A stretch of DNA of 47,971 bases from Candidatus Solibacter usitatus (GTDB taxonomy: Bacteria; Acidobacteriota; Terriglobia; Bryobacterales; Bryobacteraceae). Location: the NCBI GenBank assembly GCA_016185465.1, contig JACPNO010000005.1:1-47971 (forward strand), given 5' to 3'. The notes under the pieces are model-generated. The model searched no databases. It was not told the origin of the DNA and worked only from the letters and a program-made list of their open reading frames with translations. Both the position numbers and the translations under genes were made by a program. This document shows positions 28,593 to 38,262 of the stretch, one piece after another. Within the stretch, counting starts at the first letter, position 1; the number at the start of each line of letters is the position of its first letter.

Positions 28593-29231
28593 CTAGGGTT
28601 TTTCGGGAAACAAAAGTTCGCGCAGCGGAGACTGATTCGAAATCCCGCTGAAATCCGCGTCCTGGCGGGCGGCAAGGCGGTTGCGCGGGTTGAGCTCAAT
28701 GGCACGTTTCAGGTTCTCATAGGCGCCGGGCAGATCTCCACTCAGCCCGCGGCATAGTGCCAGACCGTAATGCACGTGATCGGCGCGCGGGTCGAGCCGC
28801 AGTGCGGCCTGCAACTGTTCCACGGCGGCCGGCAGGTTGCGGACATTGATCATGGCAATCGCGTAGTCATAGCGATCTTCGACGCCCTTAAACTCCAACG
28901 CCGGCTTTTCGAGACGACGATCGCACATTTTGACATGCAGATCCGCGTTATGCGCCATTTCCCGGTTCGGCCCGCCGGCGGCCTGGGCAAACAGCGGCTT
29001 GGCGTCCTTGTATTTCCCAGCGTGGAGTAATTTAATGCCTTGTTCAAAGGCCTTCAATTGGGCTTGCGCCTGCGCGCGCACGGCTGCGGCGGCGGCCGAT
29101 TCCGGCGTTTCCCGCACAGCTTCAGCCCCGCGGCGCTTGGCGCGCCCTTCCTGAATATCTTTCACCGGGGCGGGCTCGCGCGTTGATTTGCCACTACTCT
29201 TCGTCATGGCGATTTTCTTTTTCGGAGGCAT
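28593..29231 (-). CDS. tetratricopeptide repeat protein
   Basis: A 212-residue soluble protein. The first about 55 residues are basic and low in complexity (lysine, arginine and alanine rich). They are followed by TPR-like helices: about 58-85 (FEQGIKLLHAGKYKDAKPLF), 120-150 (YDYAIAMINVRNLPAAVEQL) and 153-190 (HYGLALCRGLSGDLPGAYEN). It is likely a protein-protein scaffold; no partner is known. The gene has its own strong promoter and precedes yvcK and glmU on the same transcript. Confidence 0.78.
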   Translation of the reverse strand: MPPKKKIAMTKSSGKSTREPAPVKDIQEGRAKRRGAEAVRETPESAAAAAVRAQAQAQLKAFEQGIKLLHAGKYKDAKPLFAQAAGGPNREMAHNADLHVKMCDRRLEKPALEFKGVEDRYDYAIAMINVRNLPAAVEQLQAALRLDPRADHVHYGLALCRGLSGDLPGAYENLKRAIELNPRNRLAARQDADFSGISNQSPLRELLFPEKP

Positions 29232-29257
29232 GGCGCCAACCCTAAAGTCAGCTAGAC

Positions 29258-29286
29258 CTTATACCAGACCCTTACACTGATGTCAA
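29258..29286 (-). promoter_or_regulatory. strong sigma-70-like promoter of the TPR-yvcK-glmU operon
   Basis: On the minus strand a perfect TTGACA (29286-29281) and TATAAG (29263-29258) are separated by the ideal 17 bp. Transcription would begin near 29251, about 20 bases before the TPR start codon. It is the best promoter match in the window. Confidence 0.75.
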
Positions 29287-29310
29287 AACCGGACCGGGCA
29301 GCCCGTCGAA

Positions 29311-29589
29311 TTATTCAGAAGGCTCCGCGCTCGCCAGAACTGGTTTCTGGGCCGCCGGGCTGGCTTTTGCGGGTTTGGCCGGCGGCGCCGGAGCCAGCGA
29401 TTCCAGCGCGCGATGAATCAGGAACATCACATAGAGCGCGAACGCCAATGCGACCAAGCCGCAATACAGCATCAGAAACAGCCCGTCCACTGTCGCCGCT
29501 TGACCGCTGACCAGCAGCCAGCCGCACGCTCCCAGGCACGCCACGATTACCAGAACACTGAAAATGAATGCGAACGCGCGATCCGACAT
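29311..29589 (-). CDS. small two-helix membrane protein
   Basis: A 92-residue protein with two membrane helices (about 5-27 and 34-56) separated by a short loop and followed by a proline/alanine/lysine-rich cytoplasmic or periplasmic tail. I do not recognise a family. The ATG at 29589 starts the first helix directly and has GAGGAT just upstream; a longer frame to 29628 adds an unlikely polar leader. It begins 45 bp after the aconitase stop, so it may be the last gene of argS-acnA. Confidence 0.6.
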   Translation of the reverse strand: MSDRAFAFIFSVLVIVACLGACGWLLVSGQAATVDGLFLMLYCGLVALAFALYVMFLIHRALESLAPAPPAKPAKASPAAQKPVLASAEPSE

Positions 29590-29634
29590 ATCCTCACCGA
29601 TTTTAAGCGTTCGCGCCGTCCACGGCAACTCGCG

Positions 29635-32292
29635 TCACTTTTGCGCCGCCAGTTCCCGCAGCACATACGGCAATATTCCGCCGTGACGGAAGTACTCGGC
29701 TTCCTGCGGCGTATCTACCCGCGCAATGGCTTCGAAGACGTTGCCATCCGCCCTGATCTTCACCCGCGGCGACCCCGCGAGCGCCGCAGCCACGCCCTCC
29801 ACCTGAAAAACTTCCATGCCTGTCAGCCCAAGGCTGTGCGGCGTCTCTCCCGGCAGAAACTGGAGCGGCAGCACGCCCATGCCTACCAGATTGCTGCGAT
29901 GAATCCGCTCGAAGCTCTCCGCCAGCACGGCTTTGACGCCCAACAGGAGCGCGCCCGTCGCCGCCCAATCGCGCGACGATCCCGACCCGTACTCTTTTCC
30001 GGCGATGATCAACAACCCCACGCCATCATTCTGATAGCGGACCGACGCATCGTAAATCGTCATCTGCTCGCCATCCGGGAGATGAACCGTCCAGCCGCCT
30101 TCCGTGCCTGGCGCCATCTGATTTCTCAACCGGATGTTGGCGAGGGTGCCACGCACCATGACTTCGTGATTGCCGCGGCGGGCGCCGTAGGAATTGAAAT
30201 CTCCCGGCTTGACGCCCTGCGCGATGAGGTACTTGCCGGCGGGGCTGTCTTTGGGAATGGAACCGGCCGGGGAGATGTGATCGGTGGTGACCGAATCGCC
30301 CAGCAGCGCGAGCACGCGCAGATTTTTCAGGTCCGCAATAATCGCGCCAGGGTCCGCCATTTTCTCAAAGTAAGGCGGCTTCTTGATGTAGGTTGAACCG
30401 GCGTCCCACTGGTAGGTGTTGCCGGTAGGCGTGGGCAGCGTACTCCAGGTCGCGTCGCCTTCGAAGGCTTTCTCGTATTCCTGGCGGAACATCTCGGCGT
30501 GACACGAGCGGCGAATGGTCGCTTGAATTTCTTCGGTTGTGGGCCAAATATCGCGCAGGAAAACCGGCGCGCCCGAGCGATCATTTCCCAGCGGCTCTTT
30601 GTCGAGATCGGTATCGACGCTGCCGGCCAGCGCGTAGGCCACCACCAGCGGGGGCGACGCGAGGTAATTCGCTTTCACCTGAGCGTTGATGCGTCCTTCG
30701 AAATTGCGATTGCCGCTCAACACCGCTGCCACAACCATTTTTTCGCGATCCACGGCTTCTGCCACCGGCTCAGGCAGGGGGCCGCTATTGCCGATGCACG
30801 TGGTGCAGCCGTAGCCCACCAGATGGAAGTTGAGCTTTTCCAGATACGGCATCAAGCCGGCTTCGCGCAGATAATCGGTCACCACTTTCGAGCCCGGCGC
30901 CAGGCTGGTCTTCACCCAGGGTTTGGATTCCAATCCGCGCTCGACGGCTCTCTTCGCCAGCAGGCCGGCGGCGATCATCACGGAGGGATTCGAGGTGTTG
31001 GTGCAACTGGTGATGGCGGCGATCACGACTGCGCCATTCTCGATATCCACCGGATGCCCGTTCATCTGGATGGCGACTTTCTTGGCAGGCTTGTCCGGCG
31101 CCGCCGGGAATGCGGCTTGGAAGTTGGCGCGGACGTCGGGCAGGTTCACGCGATCCTGCGGACGTTTCGGGCCAGCGAGCGACGGCACCACGGTGGCCAG
31201 ATCCAATTCCAGGGTCTCGGCGAAAACCGGATCGGGCGTAGAATCGGTGCGGAAGAGTCCCTGTTCTTTGGTGTAAGCCTCGACCAGCGCCACCAGATCC
31301 GGCGGACGGTTGGTGAAGCGCAGGTAATTCAGCGTCTCGGCGTCCACCGGGAAAAACCCCATGGTTGCGCCGTATTCCGGCGACATGTTGGCGACGGTGG
31401 CGCGATCCGCCAGGCTGAGCGCGCTCAGCCCGCTGCCATAAAATTCCACAAATTTTCCGACCACGCCTTTTTTGCGCAGAATCTGAGTGACAGTGAGAAC
31501 CAAATCCGTGGCCGTTGCGCCCTCGTGCAGCTTGCCGTACATCTTGAAACCAACCACCGGCGGCAGCAGCATCGAGATCGGCTGGCCTAGCATGCAGGCC
31601 TCGGCTTCAATACCGCCCACGCCCCAGCCCAGCACGCCGAGACCATTGATCATGGTGGTGTGCGAGTCTGTTCCGACGACCGAATCCGGATATGCCTGCC
31701 AGCCGGACGCCGTCTTATTGCGAAAAACAACCGCAGCCAGGTATTCCAGATTCACCTGATGCACGATGCCGGTGTCCGGAGGCACCACGCGAAAATTGCG
31801 GAACGCAGTTTGCCCCCAGCGCAGCAGCATGTAGCGCTCGCGATTCCGCTGGAATTCGAGCAGGGCGTTGAAGGCGAATGCGCCGGCGGTGCCGAACTGA
31901 TCCACCTGAACGGAGTGATCGATCACCAGATCGGCGGGCAGCAGCGGATTGGCGCGAGCCGGATCGGCGCCCATTTCCACCAGCGCGTCGCGCATCGCGG
32001 CCAGATCCACCACCGCCGGAACGCCGGTAAAATCCTGTAGCAGCACGCGCGCCGGCATGAAGCTGATTTCCTTCGGCTCACCGACGCCATTGGCAACGTA
32101 CTCGACATCAGCCGCCGAAACTTTGCGGCCGTCTTCCTGGCGCAGCAAATTCTCCAGCAGGACCTTGGTGGCAAACGGAAGACGGGCCACGTCGCCAACG
32201 CCGGCTTTAGCCAGCACGGACAGGCGAAATATTTCATAGGAGGCGCCGCCTACTTGCAGCGAACCATGCGCCCCGAAACTGTTCTTTCCCAT
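29635..32292 (-). CDS. acnA: aconitate hydratase
   Basis: An 885-residue aconitase A, interconverting citrate and isocitrate in the TCA cycle. The [4Fe-4S] ligands are in SCTNTSNP and [12 protein letters not shown]. The catalytic SRDW motif appears as [10 protein letters not shown], and [12 protein letters not shown] is conserved. I use the ATG at 32292 ([10 protein letters not shown]) because family members begin close to this NSFG motif; a GTG at 32310 overlapping the argS stop (GTGA) is an alternative and would couple translation. Pairing of acnA behind argS is unusual. Confidence 0.96.
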   Translation of the reverse strand: MGKNSFGAHGSLQVGGASYEIFRLSVLAKAGVGDVARLPFATKVLLENLLRQEDGRKVSAADVEYVANGVGEPKEISFMPARVLLQDFTGVPAVVDLAAMRDALVEMGADPARANPLLPADLVIDHSVQVDQFGTAGAFAFNALLEFQRNRERYMLLRWGQTAFRNFRVVPPDTGIVHQVNLEYLAAVVFRNKTASGWQAYPDSVVGTDSHTTMINGLGVLGWGVGGIEAEACMLGQPISMLLPPVVGFKMYGKLHEGATATDLVLTVTQILRKKGVVGKFVEFYGSGLSALSLADRATVANMSPEYGATMGFFPVDAETLNYLRFTNRPPDLVALVEAYTKEQGLFRTDSTPDPVFAETLELDLATVVPSLAGPKRPQDRVNLPDVRANFQAAFPAAPDKPAKKVAIQMNGHPVDIENGAVVIAAITSCTNTSNPSVMIAAGLLAKRAVERGLESKPWVKTSLAPGSKVVTDYLREAGLMPYLEKLNFHLVGYGCTTCIGNSGPLPEPVAEAVDREKMVVAAVLSGNRNFEGRINAQVKANYLASPPLVVAYALAGSVDTDLDKEPLGNDRSGAPVFLRDIWPTTEEIQATIRRSCHAEMFRQEYEKAFEGDATWSTLPTPTGNTYQWDAGSTYIKKPPYFEKMADPGAIIADLKNLRVLALLGDSVTTDHISPAGSIPKDSPAGKYLIAQGVKPGDFNSYGARRGNHEVMVRGTLANIRLRNQMAPGTEGGWTVHLPDGEQMTIYDASVRYQNDGVGLLIIAGKEYGSGSSRDWAATGALLLGVKAVLAESFERIHRSNLVGMGVLPLQFLPGETPHSLGLTGMEVFQVEGVAAALAGSPRVKIRADGNVFEAIARVDTPQEAEYFRHGGILPYVLRELAAQK

Positions 32293-32306
32293 ATTTAATT
32301 CAATTC

Positions 32307-34259
32307 TCACATATACGCGGGGACTTCGATTCCGAGTATCCCCAGCGTGCGCTCCAATTGCGCGCGGAAGAAATCCGTCATCCAGAGCAGGAAAATTTTC
32401 TTCTCGCGATCCTCCTCGTAGATGACCGAGTACTGGTGGTAGAAATTGTTGAACGCCTGCGCGAGTTGGAAGGCGTACTTGGCAACGTGCGCCGGCTCAC
32501 CGGCGGTGACTGCGCGTTCCACCGCCGAATCGGCTTTGGATGCGGCCAGCAGCACTTGCCAGAAATCTTCCGACGCCAGCTGGCGCGCGAGTGCGTCGCC
32601 GGTCAATTGGCGCGCAAAATCCGGCAGCGCCTCGCCCTTCTCTTCCAGCTTGCGCAGAATGTTGCGCGCGCGCACCGCGGCGTACTGCACATACGGACCG
32701 GTATCGCCCTCGAAACTGAGCGCTTCCTGAAAGTCAAAAGCAATCACTGACGTCCGCGTGAACTTCAGCATGAAATAGCGCAGCGCGCCAATCGCGATTT
32801 GCGAGGCAATGCGGCGCTGCTCGGCGACAGTGGCTTCGGCGTGGCGCGACGAGACTTCTTCGAACGCCTTGTCGATCAGTTTGTCGATCAGGTCGTCCGC
32901 TTTGACGCCGAGGCCCTTGCGCCCGGAGACCTCGACGTAGGGCCGCTTGCGATCCTCTTCGGAAAGTTCAATTCCGAGCTCGACGCAGCAGCGCGGCGAA
33001 AGCGCCACCATCTCGTAGGAAAAATGGATGGACTGTTCCGCCTGCTCGCCTGCGCCCAGCGCTTTGAGCCCGGCGACGACCACGTCCTGCAGGTAGGATT
33101 GCCGCACGTCGATCACATTGTAGACGCGGGAGGCGCGGCCAAAAGCAGGCGGCTTCACACCCGAAGCGGACGGCTGATCGGCGCTTACCCACACTTCATG
33201 GCCATCCGGATAACGCTGCAATAGCCGGTAATAGAAGTCTTTTCCCAGCAGGCCAAACTTCCACATCTGATACGCGATGTCTTTGCCGACATAGGTAACC
33301 GTGCCGTTGGACCGCACGATGACTTTGTCGTCTTCCGACGCTTCCGAAAAAGCAGCCGCGCGCATCACCCAGCAGCCGGCGTTCTTGCCTTCCGTTTCCA
33401 GAGCGATGGCTTTGCGCTCTTTCAGTTGCTCGTAAGCCGCCGCCCAGAATTTCAGATGAAGGATTTCGCTCTCGCGCGGAAGCACGTCGTACGTAATGCC
33501 CAGGCGCAGCATGGTCCGCAAGTGCAGGTCGACAATGGCGTCGGCCACTATGCGAGCCAACTCGGCCTGAACGGTTGTGCCCTGCTCAATGGCGTGCAGC
33601 GTTTCACTCCGCCAGGCGAGCGAATCAGGCGAGTCTTTATAGTGCTGCGAGATGCGCGCGTAAAGATCCCAGCAGAGATAATCGAACCGGACTGCGGCAT
33701 CGCCGATGAGCGCGGTAACCTGGGCGGGCGTCTTCTGCTCCATGTAGTGGAACCCCGCCACAACGTCGGCCACCTGCACGCCGGTGTTGTCGATATAGTT
33801 CTGCACTTCCACGCGGCGGCCGCCGGCGCGCAGCATGCGCACAAAGGTATCGCCCAGCGCGGCATTGCGCAGATGGCCGATGTGGGCGGCTTTGTTGGGA
33901 TTGATATTGGTGTGCTCGACGATGATCTTTTCGCCGGTAGCGGCGGGCGCGGCCTCGGCGGGCGCGAGCAGCGCCGTCGCGTAAGCAGAGCGTTCAAAAC
34001 GGAGATTCAAATAGCCGCTGCCCGCAATTTCGGCTGCTGAAATTCCGGCGATGGGACCGATCTCCGCCGCCAGCTCAGCAGCAATCTTGCGCGGAGCCTG
34101 CTTCAGTAATTTGGCCAGCTGGAAGGCCGCCGGAACCGCCAGCTCCCCGAATTCCGCCTGCTTGGGCTGCTCAATCGCGACCGCCAGATCGACGCCGTAA
34201 CGTGCCTGAATATGGGAGTGAAACGCTTCCTGTACGCGCTTTTCGAGAAGAAGAAACAC
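32307..34259 (-). CDS. argS: arginyl-tRNA synthetase
   Basis: A 650-residue class I synthetase charging tRNA-Arg. The Arg-tRNA synthetase N-terminal additional domain (about 1-85) is followed by the HIGH motif (126-129, AAHIGHLRN). The KMSK loop is the variant [11 protein letters not shown], normal for this enzyme, and the C-terminal DALR anticodon-binding domain ends VPAYM. The start is placed at a GTG (34259), directly before LLLEKRVQ, the usual N-terminus. TATACT lies nine bases upstream and there is no ribosome site. An ATG at 34319 would add twenty residues. Divergent from the ferredoxin gene. Confidence 0.95.
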   Translation of the reverse strand: MFLLLEKRVQEAFHSHIQARYGVDLAVAIEQPKQAEFGELAVPAAFQLAKLLKQAPRKIAAELAAEIGPIAGISAAEIAGSGYLNLRFERSAYATALLAPAEAAPAATGEKIIVEHTNINPNKAAHIGHLRNAALGDTFVRMLRAGGRRVEVQNYIDNTGVQVADVVAGFHYMEQKTPAQVTALIGDAAVRFDYLCWDLYARISQHYKDSPDSLAWRSETLHAIEQGTTVQAELARIVADAIVDLHLRTMLRLGITYDVLPRESEILHLKFWAAAYEQLKERKAIALETEGKNAGCWVMRAAAFSEASEDDKVIVRSNGTVTYVGKDIAYQMWKFGLLGKDFYYRLLQRYPDGHEVWVSADQPSASGVKPPAFGRASRVYNVIDVRQSYLQDVVVAGLKALGAGEQAEQSIHFSYEMVALSPRCCVELGIELSEEDRKRPYVEVSGRKGLGVKADDLIDKLIDKAFEEVSSRHAEATVAEQRRIASQIAIGALRYFMLKFTRTSVIAFDFQEALSFEGDTGPYVQYAAVRARNILRKLEEKGEALPDFARQLTGDALARQLASEDFWQVLLAASKADSAVERAVTAGEPAHVAKYAFQLAQAFNNFYHQYSVIYEEDREKKIFLLWMTDFFRAQLERTLGILGIEVPAYM

Positions 34260-34303
34260 GAACCACTGAGTATAGCGGACGCCGAACCCGATATACTGAA
34301 GTC

Positions 34304-34708
34304 GTGCCCAAAGTAACATTCCTGCCTGAGGGGAAGACTGTCGAATTCGAGCTTGGCAAATTACCGTACCGGGAGCACGGCTTGCCCGGGTCGCTGCTCG
34401 ACATCGCCATCAATTTCGGGATCCATCTCGAGCATGCTTGCGGCGGGAATTGCGCGTGCACCACGTGTCACGTGGTGGTCAAAGACGGCAACGATGGGCA
34501 TCTCAGCGAGGCGACCGACGACGAGCTGGACCGTCTGGACATGGCGGCGGATTTAACCACGCATTCACGGCTCGGCTGCCAGGCAGTGGTGACGGGCGAT
34601 ATTGTGGTGGAGATTCCGGCGTGGAATCGCAACTACATCAGCGAGGGCGGCGCTTCGATTTTGGGCGATGCCATCCCGCCTCCGAAGAAGCCTCACTTAG
34701 TGGGCTAG
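34304..34708 (+). CDS. [2Fe-2S] ferredoxin (ISC/adrenodoxin type)
   Basis: A 134-residue ferredoxin. The cluster ligands are C46, C52, C55 and C92 in the C-x5-C-x2-C...C pattern of ISC-type ferredoxins, with an extra cysteine at C50. The usual negatively charged partner face is present (TDDELDRLDMAADL). It donates electrons in Fe-S cluster assembly or to oxygenases, but no isc genes are adjacent. The C-terminal tail of about 25 residues is longer than typical. The start is a GTG at 34304, six bases after TATACT, with no ribosome site. Its TAG stop shares the palindrome CTAG with the stop of the convergent gene. Confidence 0.9.
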   Translation: MPKVTFLPEGKTVEFELGKLPYREHGLPGSLLDIAINFGIHLEHACGGNCACTTCHVVVKDGNDGHLSEATDDELDRLDMAADLTTHSRLGCQAVVTGDIVVEIPAWNRNYISEGGASILGDAIPPPKKPHLVG

Positions 34709-35634
34709 TAGCGCCCGGCGCCGGGCCGGACGCCGCGGCCGCTCCCTACCATCTCGACTAGCTTGTCGACAAGCTCCTGCGGAATGGCGACGTTGATTTT
34801 CACGGTGCGCTGCTGCTGCTCCACTTTGATGCCATCCCACACGCGCAGCATCTGCGGCTGATTCTCGGGCACACTGAGACGGCCCAGGCCCACCATGCCG
34901 CGAGCGGCGTCGCCCAGGTTCTTAGCATCCTGATCGTTCCGGCAGAGGCCAGTGGCAAAGCCCTTGACGCCGGAGCGTACATCCACGGCGGCGGTGATAT
35001 TTTCCAGCGCACTCAGAATCTTGGTTACATTGGCGGCATTGCCGGAGTCCGGCATGGCGCGGTCCAGAATTCCGCCGAAGCCTTTCGAGACCGACCACAT
35101 CTGATTCTCGGCGCCGATGGAGCGCGCGCGAGCCAGCAGGTCCGGGTCGGCGCCGCTCCTTCCGCTCTTGAACTGATCGAGCGCGGCGCGCACGGACGCT
35201 GGTTTGCCGGCAACAGCGGTAGATTCGTCAATAATTCCAACGCCGCCTTCCTCGCGCATGAACAGTGTGTAGCCCTGGTACGCGCTCTTCTTGGCGCCTT
35301 GCGCGGCGCGAATGTGAAATGTGCCGCGTGCCAGGATGAGGGCATTGTCTTTTCCGTTCGAGGCAATCAGCAATTCACGCACGTCGGTGCGGGGATCGAA
35401 TCCGGTTTGCGCGGCCAGTTCGTCGAATTGCGTCAGCCGCTGCAGCGAAACCATTTTTTGGTAGAGCGGCGCCGCGCGGAGTTCGTCCATGCGAATGCCA
35501 ACCAGTCCGATGGTGTCCGCGGGCACCATGGCGGCGAGCCGGGAATCCACACGCGAGACGCCCATCTGCGCAAAGTTGCAGCCTACTGTGGCGAACGCAG
35601 CCAGAGCAATGAGAATACGGACGCGCGCAATCAT
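34705..35634 (-). CDS. secreted or lipid-anchored protein linked to an ABC transporter
   Basis: A 309-residue protein with an N-terminal export signal (hydrophobic stretch about 5-18). Cys19 in TVGC could be lipidated, though the lipobox is not ideal; cleavage after FAQ is the alternative. The mature protein has no family I recognise; it looks like a mixed alpha/beta fold with a glycine/arginine-rich end (GSGRGVRPGAGRY). The ATG at 35634 shares a base with the permease stop (TGATG), so the longer frame to 35718 is not used. It is the third gene of the ABC operon. Confidence 0.68.
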   Translation of the reverse strand: MIARVRILIALAAFATVGCNFAQMGVSRVDSRLAAMVPADTIGLVGIRMDELRAAPLYQKMVSLQRLTQFDELAAQTGFDPRTDVRELLIASNGKDNALILARGTFHIRAAQGAKKSAYQGYTLFMREEGGVGIIDESTAVAGKPASVRAALDQFKSGRSGADPDLLARARSIGAENQMWSVSKGFGGILDRAMPDSGNAANVTKILSALENITAAVDVRSGVKGFATGLCRNDQDAKNLGDAARGMVGLGRLSVPENQPQMLRVWDGIKVEQQQRTVKINVAIPQELVDKLVEMVGSGRGVRPGAGRY

Positions 35635-36467
35635 CAGTAATTCCGCCTTGAAAATGCAAACAATCCGCCGCTCAACACCACCACGCCGAACAGCAGCGAG
35701 CTCCACACCGGCATCCAACTCGTAATCGGATCGCCTAAAACAATTTGGCGGGCCATGTTTCCCAAATCGAACACCTTAGGCAGGACGTAGTAAAGGCCGC
35801 GAACCACATTGCGCGACCATTCCGACGTTAACAGCCGCTCGATAGTGTATTTTTGCGCCAGGATGGGACTCAGAATCAGGATGCCAAACGTCACCATTGT
35901 GGCCACTACGGCGCTCTCCCACAACACGCCAATCAGCAGCACCACGGTGAGCAGAATGGCGAAAACAAAAACCGTGAGCACGCTCGACCACAGGAAGCCA
36001 AACGTCCAGACACCGGTTTTCAGTCCGAAAATCAGCCAGACGGCGATGACCAGATAAAAAACATTGGCCGCGACCACTAGTAAGTTACCCAGATAGCGGC
36101 CCAGCAAAATGTGGTGGCGAGCCACGGGTTTTGAAAGCAGCAGCTCAATGCGCCCGGGCTCAAACACGGTGGGAATCAGCCCCGCGGAAGCGAAAACCGC
36201 GAGGAACATGCCGGCGGTGAACAGAAATGCCGCCAGACCGCCATGCACCTGGCGCACGAGGCGGGCGACATCCTGCGTGTCGCTGGTCTTGCCGAACAAA
36301 GAGACCGTGGCCACGGCTCCCTCGACCACATCGATCTTCATGATGAACAGGAAGAACAGGATCAACGCAGTCGAGCAGCCCGCGAAGCCCCAAAAAATCT
36401 TGCGCGCGAATGCCTCCCGAAACGTATCCCGCACCAACGCGCCGGTGACCCGCAGATTATTGAGCAT
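35634..36467 (-). CDS. ABC-2 type transporter permease
   Basis: A 277-residue integral membrane protein with six predicted helices and the layout of NosY/ABC-2 permeases: a large loop between helices 1 and 2 and an EPGRIELLLSKPVAR segment typical of the family. It pairs with the ATPase whose gene overlaps its start by 11 bp. The transported substrate is unknown. Confidence 0.85.
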   Translation of the reverse strand: MLNNLRVTGALVRDTFREAFARKIFWGFAGCSTALILFFLFIMKIDVVEGAVATVSLFGKTSDTQDVARLVRQVHGGLAAFLFTAGMFLAVFASAGLIPTVFEPGRIELLLSKPVARHHILLGRYLGNLLVVAANVFYLVIAVWLIFGLKTGVWTFGFLWSSVLTVFVFAILLTVVLLIGVLWESAVVATMVTFGILILSPILAQKYTIERLLTSEWSRNVVRGLYYVLPKVFDLGNMARQIVLGDPITSWMPVWSSLLFGVVVLSGGLFAFSRRNY

Positions 36468-37386
36468 TCACGGTCCTCACGAATACATCTTCCAGTGTGC
36501 TATTGGTGCGCCCTACGGTTTCGATCTCGCATTGCTCGGCGCGCAGCAGATCGACTGCGCGGTTGGCCTCCTCGCGGTTGGCAAAAAGAAATTCGACGCT
36601 GCCGTTGCGCGACGCCACCGCCTTGGCTTGCGCGCGCAATTGAGACTGCAGCTGATCGGGCACTTTTTCTGCCTCCACGCGGTATCCGCTGCCGGCAGTG
36701 AGATCCTTGACCGTCCCTTCGAGTGCCACTTTACCCTTGTGAATGATGGCCACGTCTCGGCAGAACAGCTCGACCTCCGCCAGCAAGTGCGAGTTGAGAA
36801 AAATCGTCACGCCCTTCTGCTCGAGCGTGTGGAGGATATCGCGAATCTGCCGGCGCCCGATCGGATCGACGCCGTCGGAAGGCTCATCCAAGATCAGCAG
36901 CGTTGGCTCGTGGATCAATGCCTGCGCGAGGCCAATGCGCTGCAGCATGCCCTTCGAATACTTGCCCAAGCGCACGCCGCCCCAGGTTTCGAGGCCCACC
37001 GTCACCAGCAATCCGGGAATGCGTTTGCGCCGCGTCGCCGCGTCCATGCCGGAAAGCGCTCCGTAGAAATCCAGCATGCCGGCGCCGGTCATGTAAGTGG
37101 GGAAGCGATGATTTTCCGGAAGGTACCCGATGCAGCGCCGCGCTTCCGGCTCACGCGAGTCCCGGCCAAATACCGTGGCTCGCCCCGCGGTGGGATGCGC
37201 GGAGGACAGCAGCATTTTTACGAAAGTAGTCTTGCCGGCGCCGTTGGGGCCCAGCAGTCCGAACGTGGCGCCGCGAGTCACTCGCAGCGAAATTCCTTCC
37301 ACCGCGCGGATCTCTTTGCCCGTCCACCGGTTGCGGAAGACTTTGGTTAACCCCTCAGTGGCAATGGCGAATTCCGCCGGCATCAT
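36457..37386 (-). CDS. ABC transporter ATP-binding protein
   Basis: A 309-residue ATPase subunit. Walker A GPNGAGKTT is at 46-54, the Q-loop region is GYLPEN, the signature reads YSKGMLQR (with SKG replacing SGG, common in ABC-2 exporters), Walker B is LLILDEPSDGVDP, and the H-loop is NSHLLAEVE. A C-terminal domain of about 90 residues follows. First gene of the ATPase-permease-secreted protein operon, likely an exporter or an ABC-2 type membrane regulator. Confidence 0.92.
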   Translation of the reverse strand: MMPAEFAIATEGLTKVFRNRWTGKEIRAVEGISLRVTRGATFGLLGPNGAGKTTFVKMLLSSAHPTAGRATVFGRDSREPEARRCIGYLPENHRFPTYMTGAGMLDFYGALSGMDAATRRKRIPGLLVTVGLETWGGVRLGKYSKGMLQRIGLAQALIHEPTLLILDEPSDGVDPIGRRQIRDILHTLEQKGVTIFLNSHLLAEVELFCRDVAIIHKGKVALEGTVKDLTAGSGYRVEAEKVPDQLQSQLRAQAKAVASRNGSVEFLFANREEANRAVDLLRAEQCEIETVGRTNSTLEDVFVRTVNAQ

Positions 37387-37434
37387 TGTGAGAAACGCTG
37401 GGGAGCAGCCTCCAGTTCACTTTATTATGGACGA

Positions 37435-38262
37435 ATGCGGATAGACGCGCACCAGCATTTCTGGGATATAGAGCGCTTTCAATACGCTTGGATGCCGCCT
37501 GCGCCGTCGCCGCTCCACCGCAACTTCCTGCCGGGGCAGCTTGAGCCGATCCTGACGCGCAACCGATTCGACGGCTCGGTGGTGGTGCAGGCGCATACTC
37601 AGCTGGCCGAAACGCATTGGCTGCTGGAACTGGCCGAGGCACATGCTTTCATTCGCGGCGTGGTGGGCTGGGTCGACCTGACGGACCCGCGTCTCGGCGA
37701 TGATCTGGACCGGCTGCAGCGTCATCCCAAGTTCAAGGGCGTGCGCCACCCGGTCCATGACGAAGCGGATGTGAACTGGCTGATGCGCGATGATGTGCTG
37801 CGCGGCCTCGCCGAGCTTGCGCGCCGCGATCTGCCGTACGATCTGCTGCTGCGGCCGCCCCACTTGCCGCTGGTGCCGCGCATTGCCGAGCGCGTGCCTG
37901 CGCTGCGCATGGTGATTGACCACATCGCCAAGCCTCTCATTGCCACGCAGAAACTGGATGGATGGGCGCAGGATATGGCGGCCGCCGCGCGCGTCCTGCA
38001 GGTCTGGTGCAAGGTGTCGGGGATGATTACCGAGGATGACCCGCGCCGGATAAAAGCGGAGCGGCTACGGCCCTACGTCGCGCACGTGATGAGCTTGTTC
38101 GGTCCGGAAAGGTTGATGTTCGGCAGCGATTGGCCGGTGTGCTTGAACGCCGGAAGCTGGAAAGAAGTGCTGGCAATGTTCACGCAGGCCGTGGGGCCGC
38201 TCTCGCTGGATATTCGTGAGAAATTGCTGGGTGGAACGGCGACGGAGTTTTACTCCTTGTAA
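37435..38262 (+). CDS. amidohydrolase family protein (lactonase-like)
   Basis: A 275-residue TIM-barrel amidohydrolase of the amidohydrolase-2 type. It starts with the metal motif DAHQHFW (4-10), has histidines in GVRHPVHDE and VIDHIAKP, and the terminal aspartate in FGSDWPV. Relatives include L-rhamnono- and L-fucono-lactonases and 2-pyrone-4,6-dicarboxylate lactonase; a sugar-lactone substrate is likely but not proven. TATTAT lies six bases before the ATG and no ribosome site is seen. Its 3' end overlaps the convergent DUF1080 gene by 13 bp. Confidence 0.86.
   Translation: MRIDAHQHFWDIERFQYAWMPPAPSPLHRNFLPGQLEPILTRNRFDGSVVVQAHTQLAETHWLLELAEAHAFIRGVVGWVDLTDPRLGDDLDRLQRHPKFKGVRHPVHDEADVNWLMRDDVLRGLAELARRDLPYDLLLRPPHLPLVPRIAERVPALRMVIDHIAKPLIATQKLDGWAQDMAAAARVLQVWCKVSGMITEDDPRRIKAERLRPYVAHVMSLFGPERLMFGSDWPVCLNAGSWKEVLAMFTQAVGPLSLDIREKLLGGTATEFYSL

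Noticed and set aside
32307-34259. Loss of the KMSK motif in ArgS as a defect
   Set aside because: Arginyl-tRNA synthetases commonly lack canonical KMSK; the RKG variant is normal.
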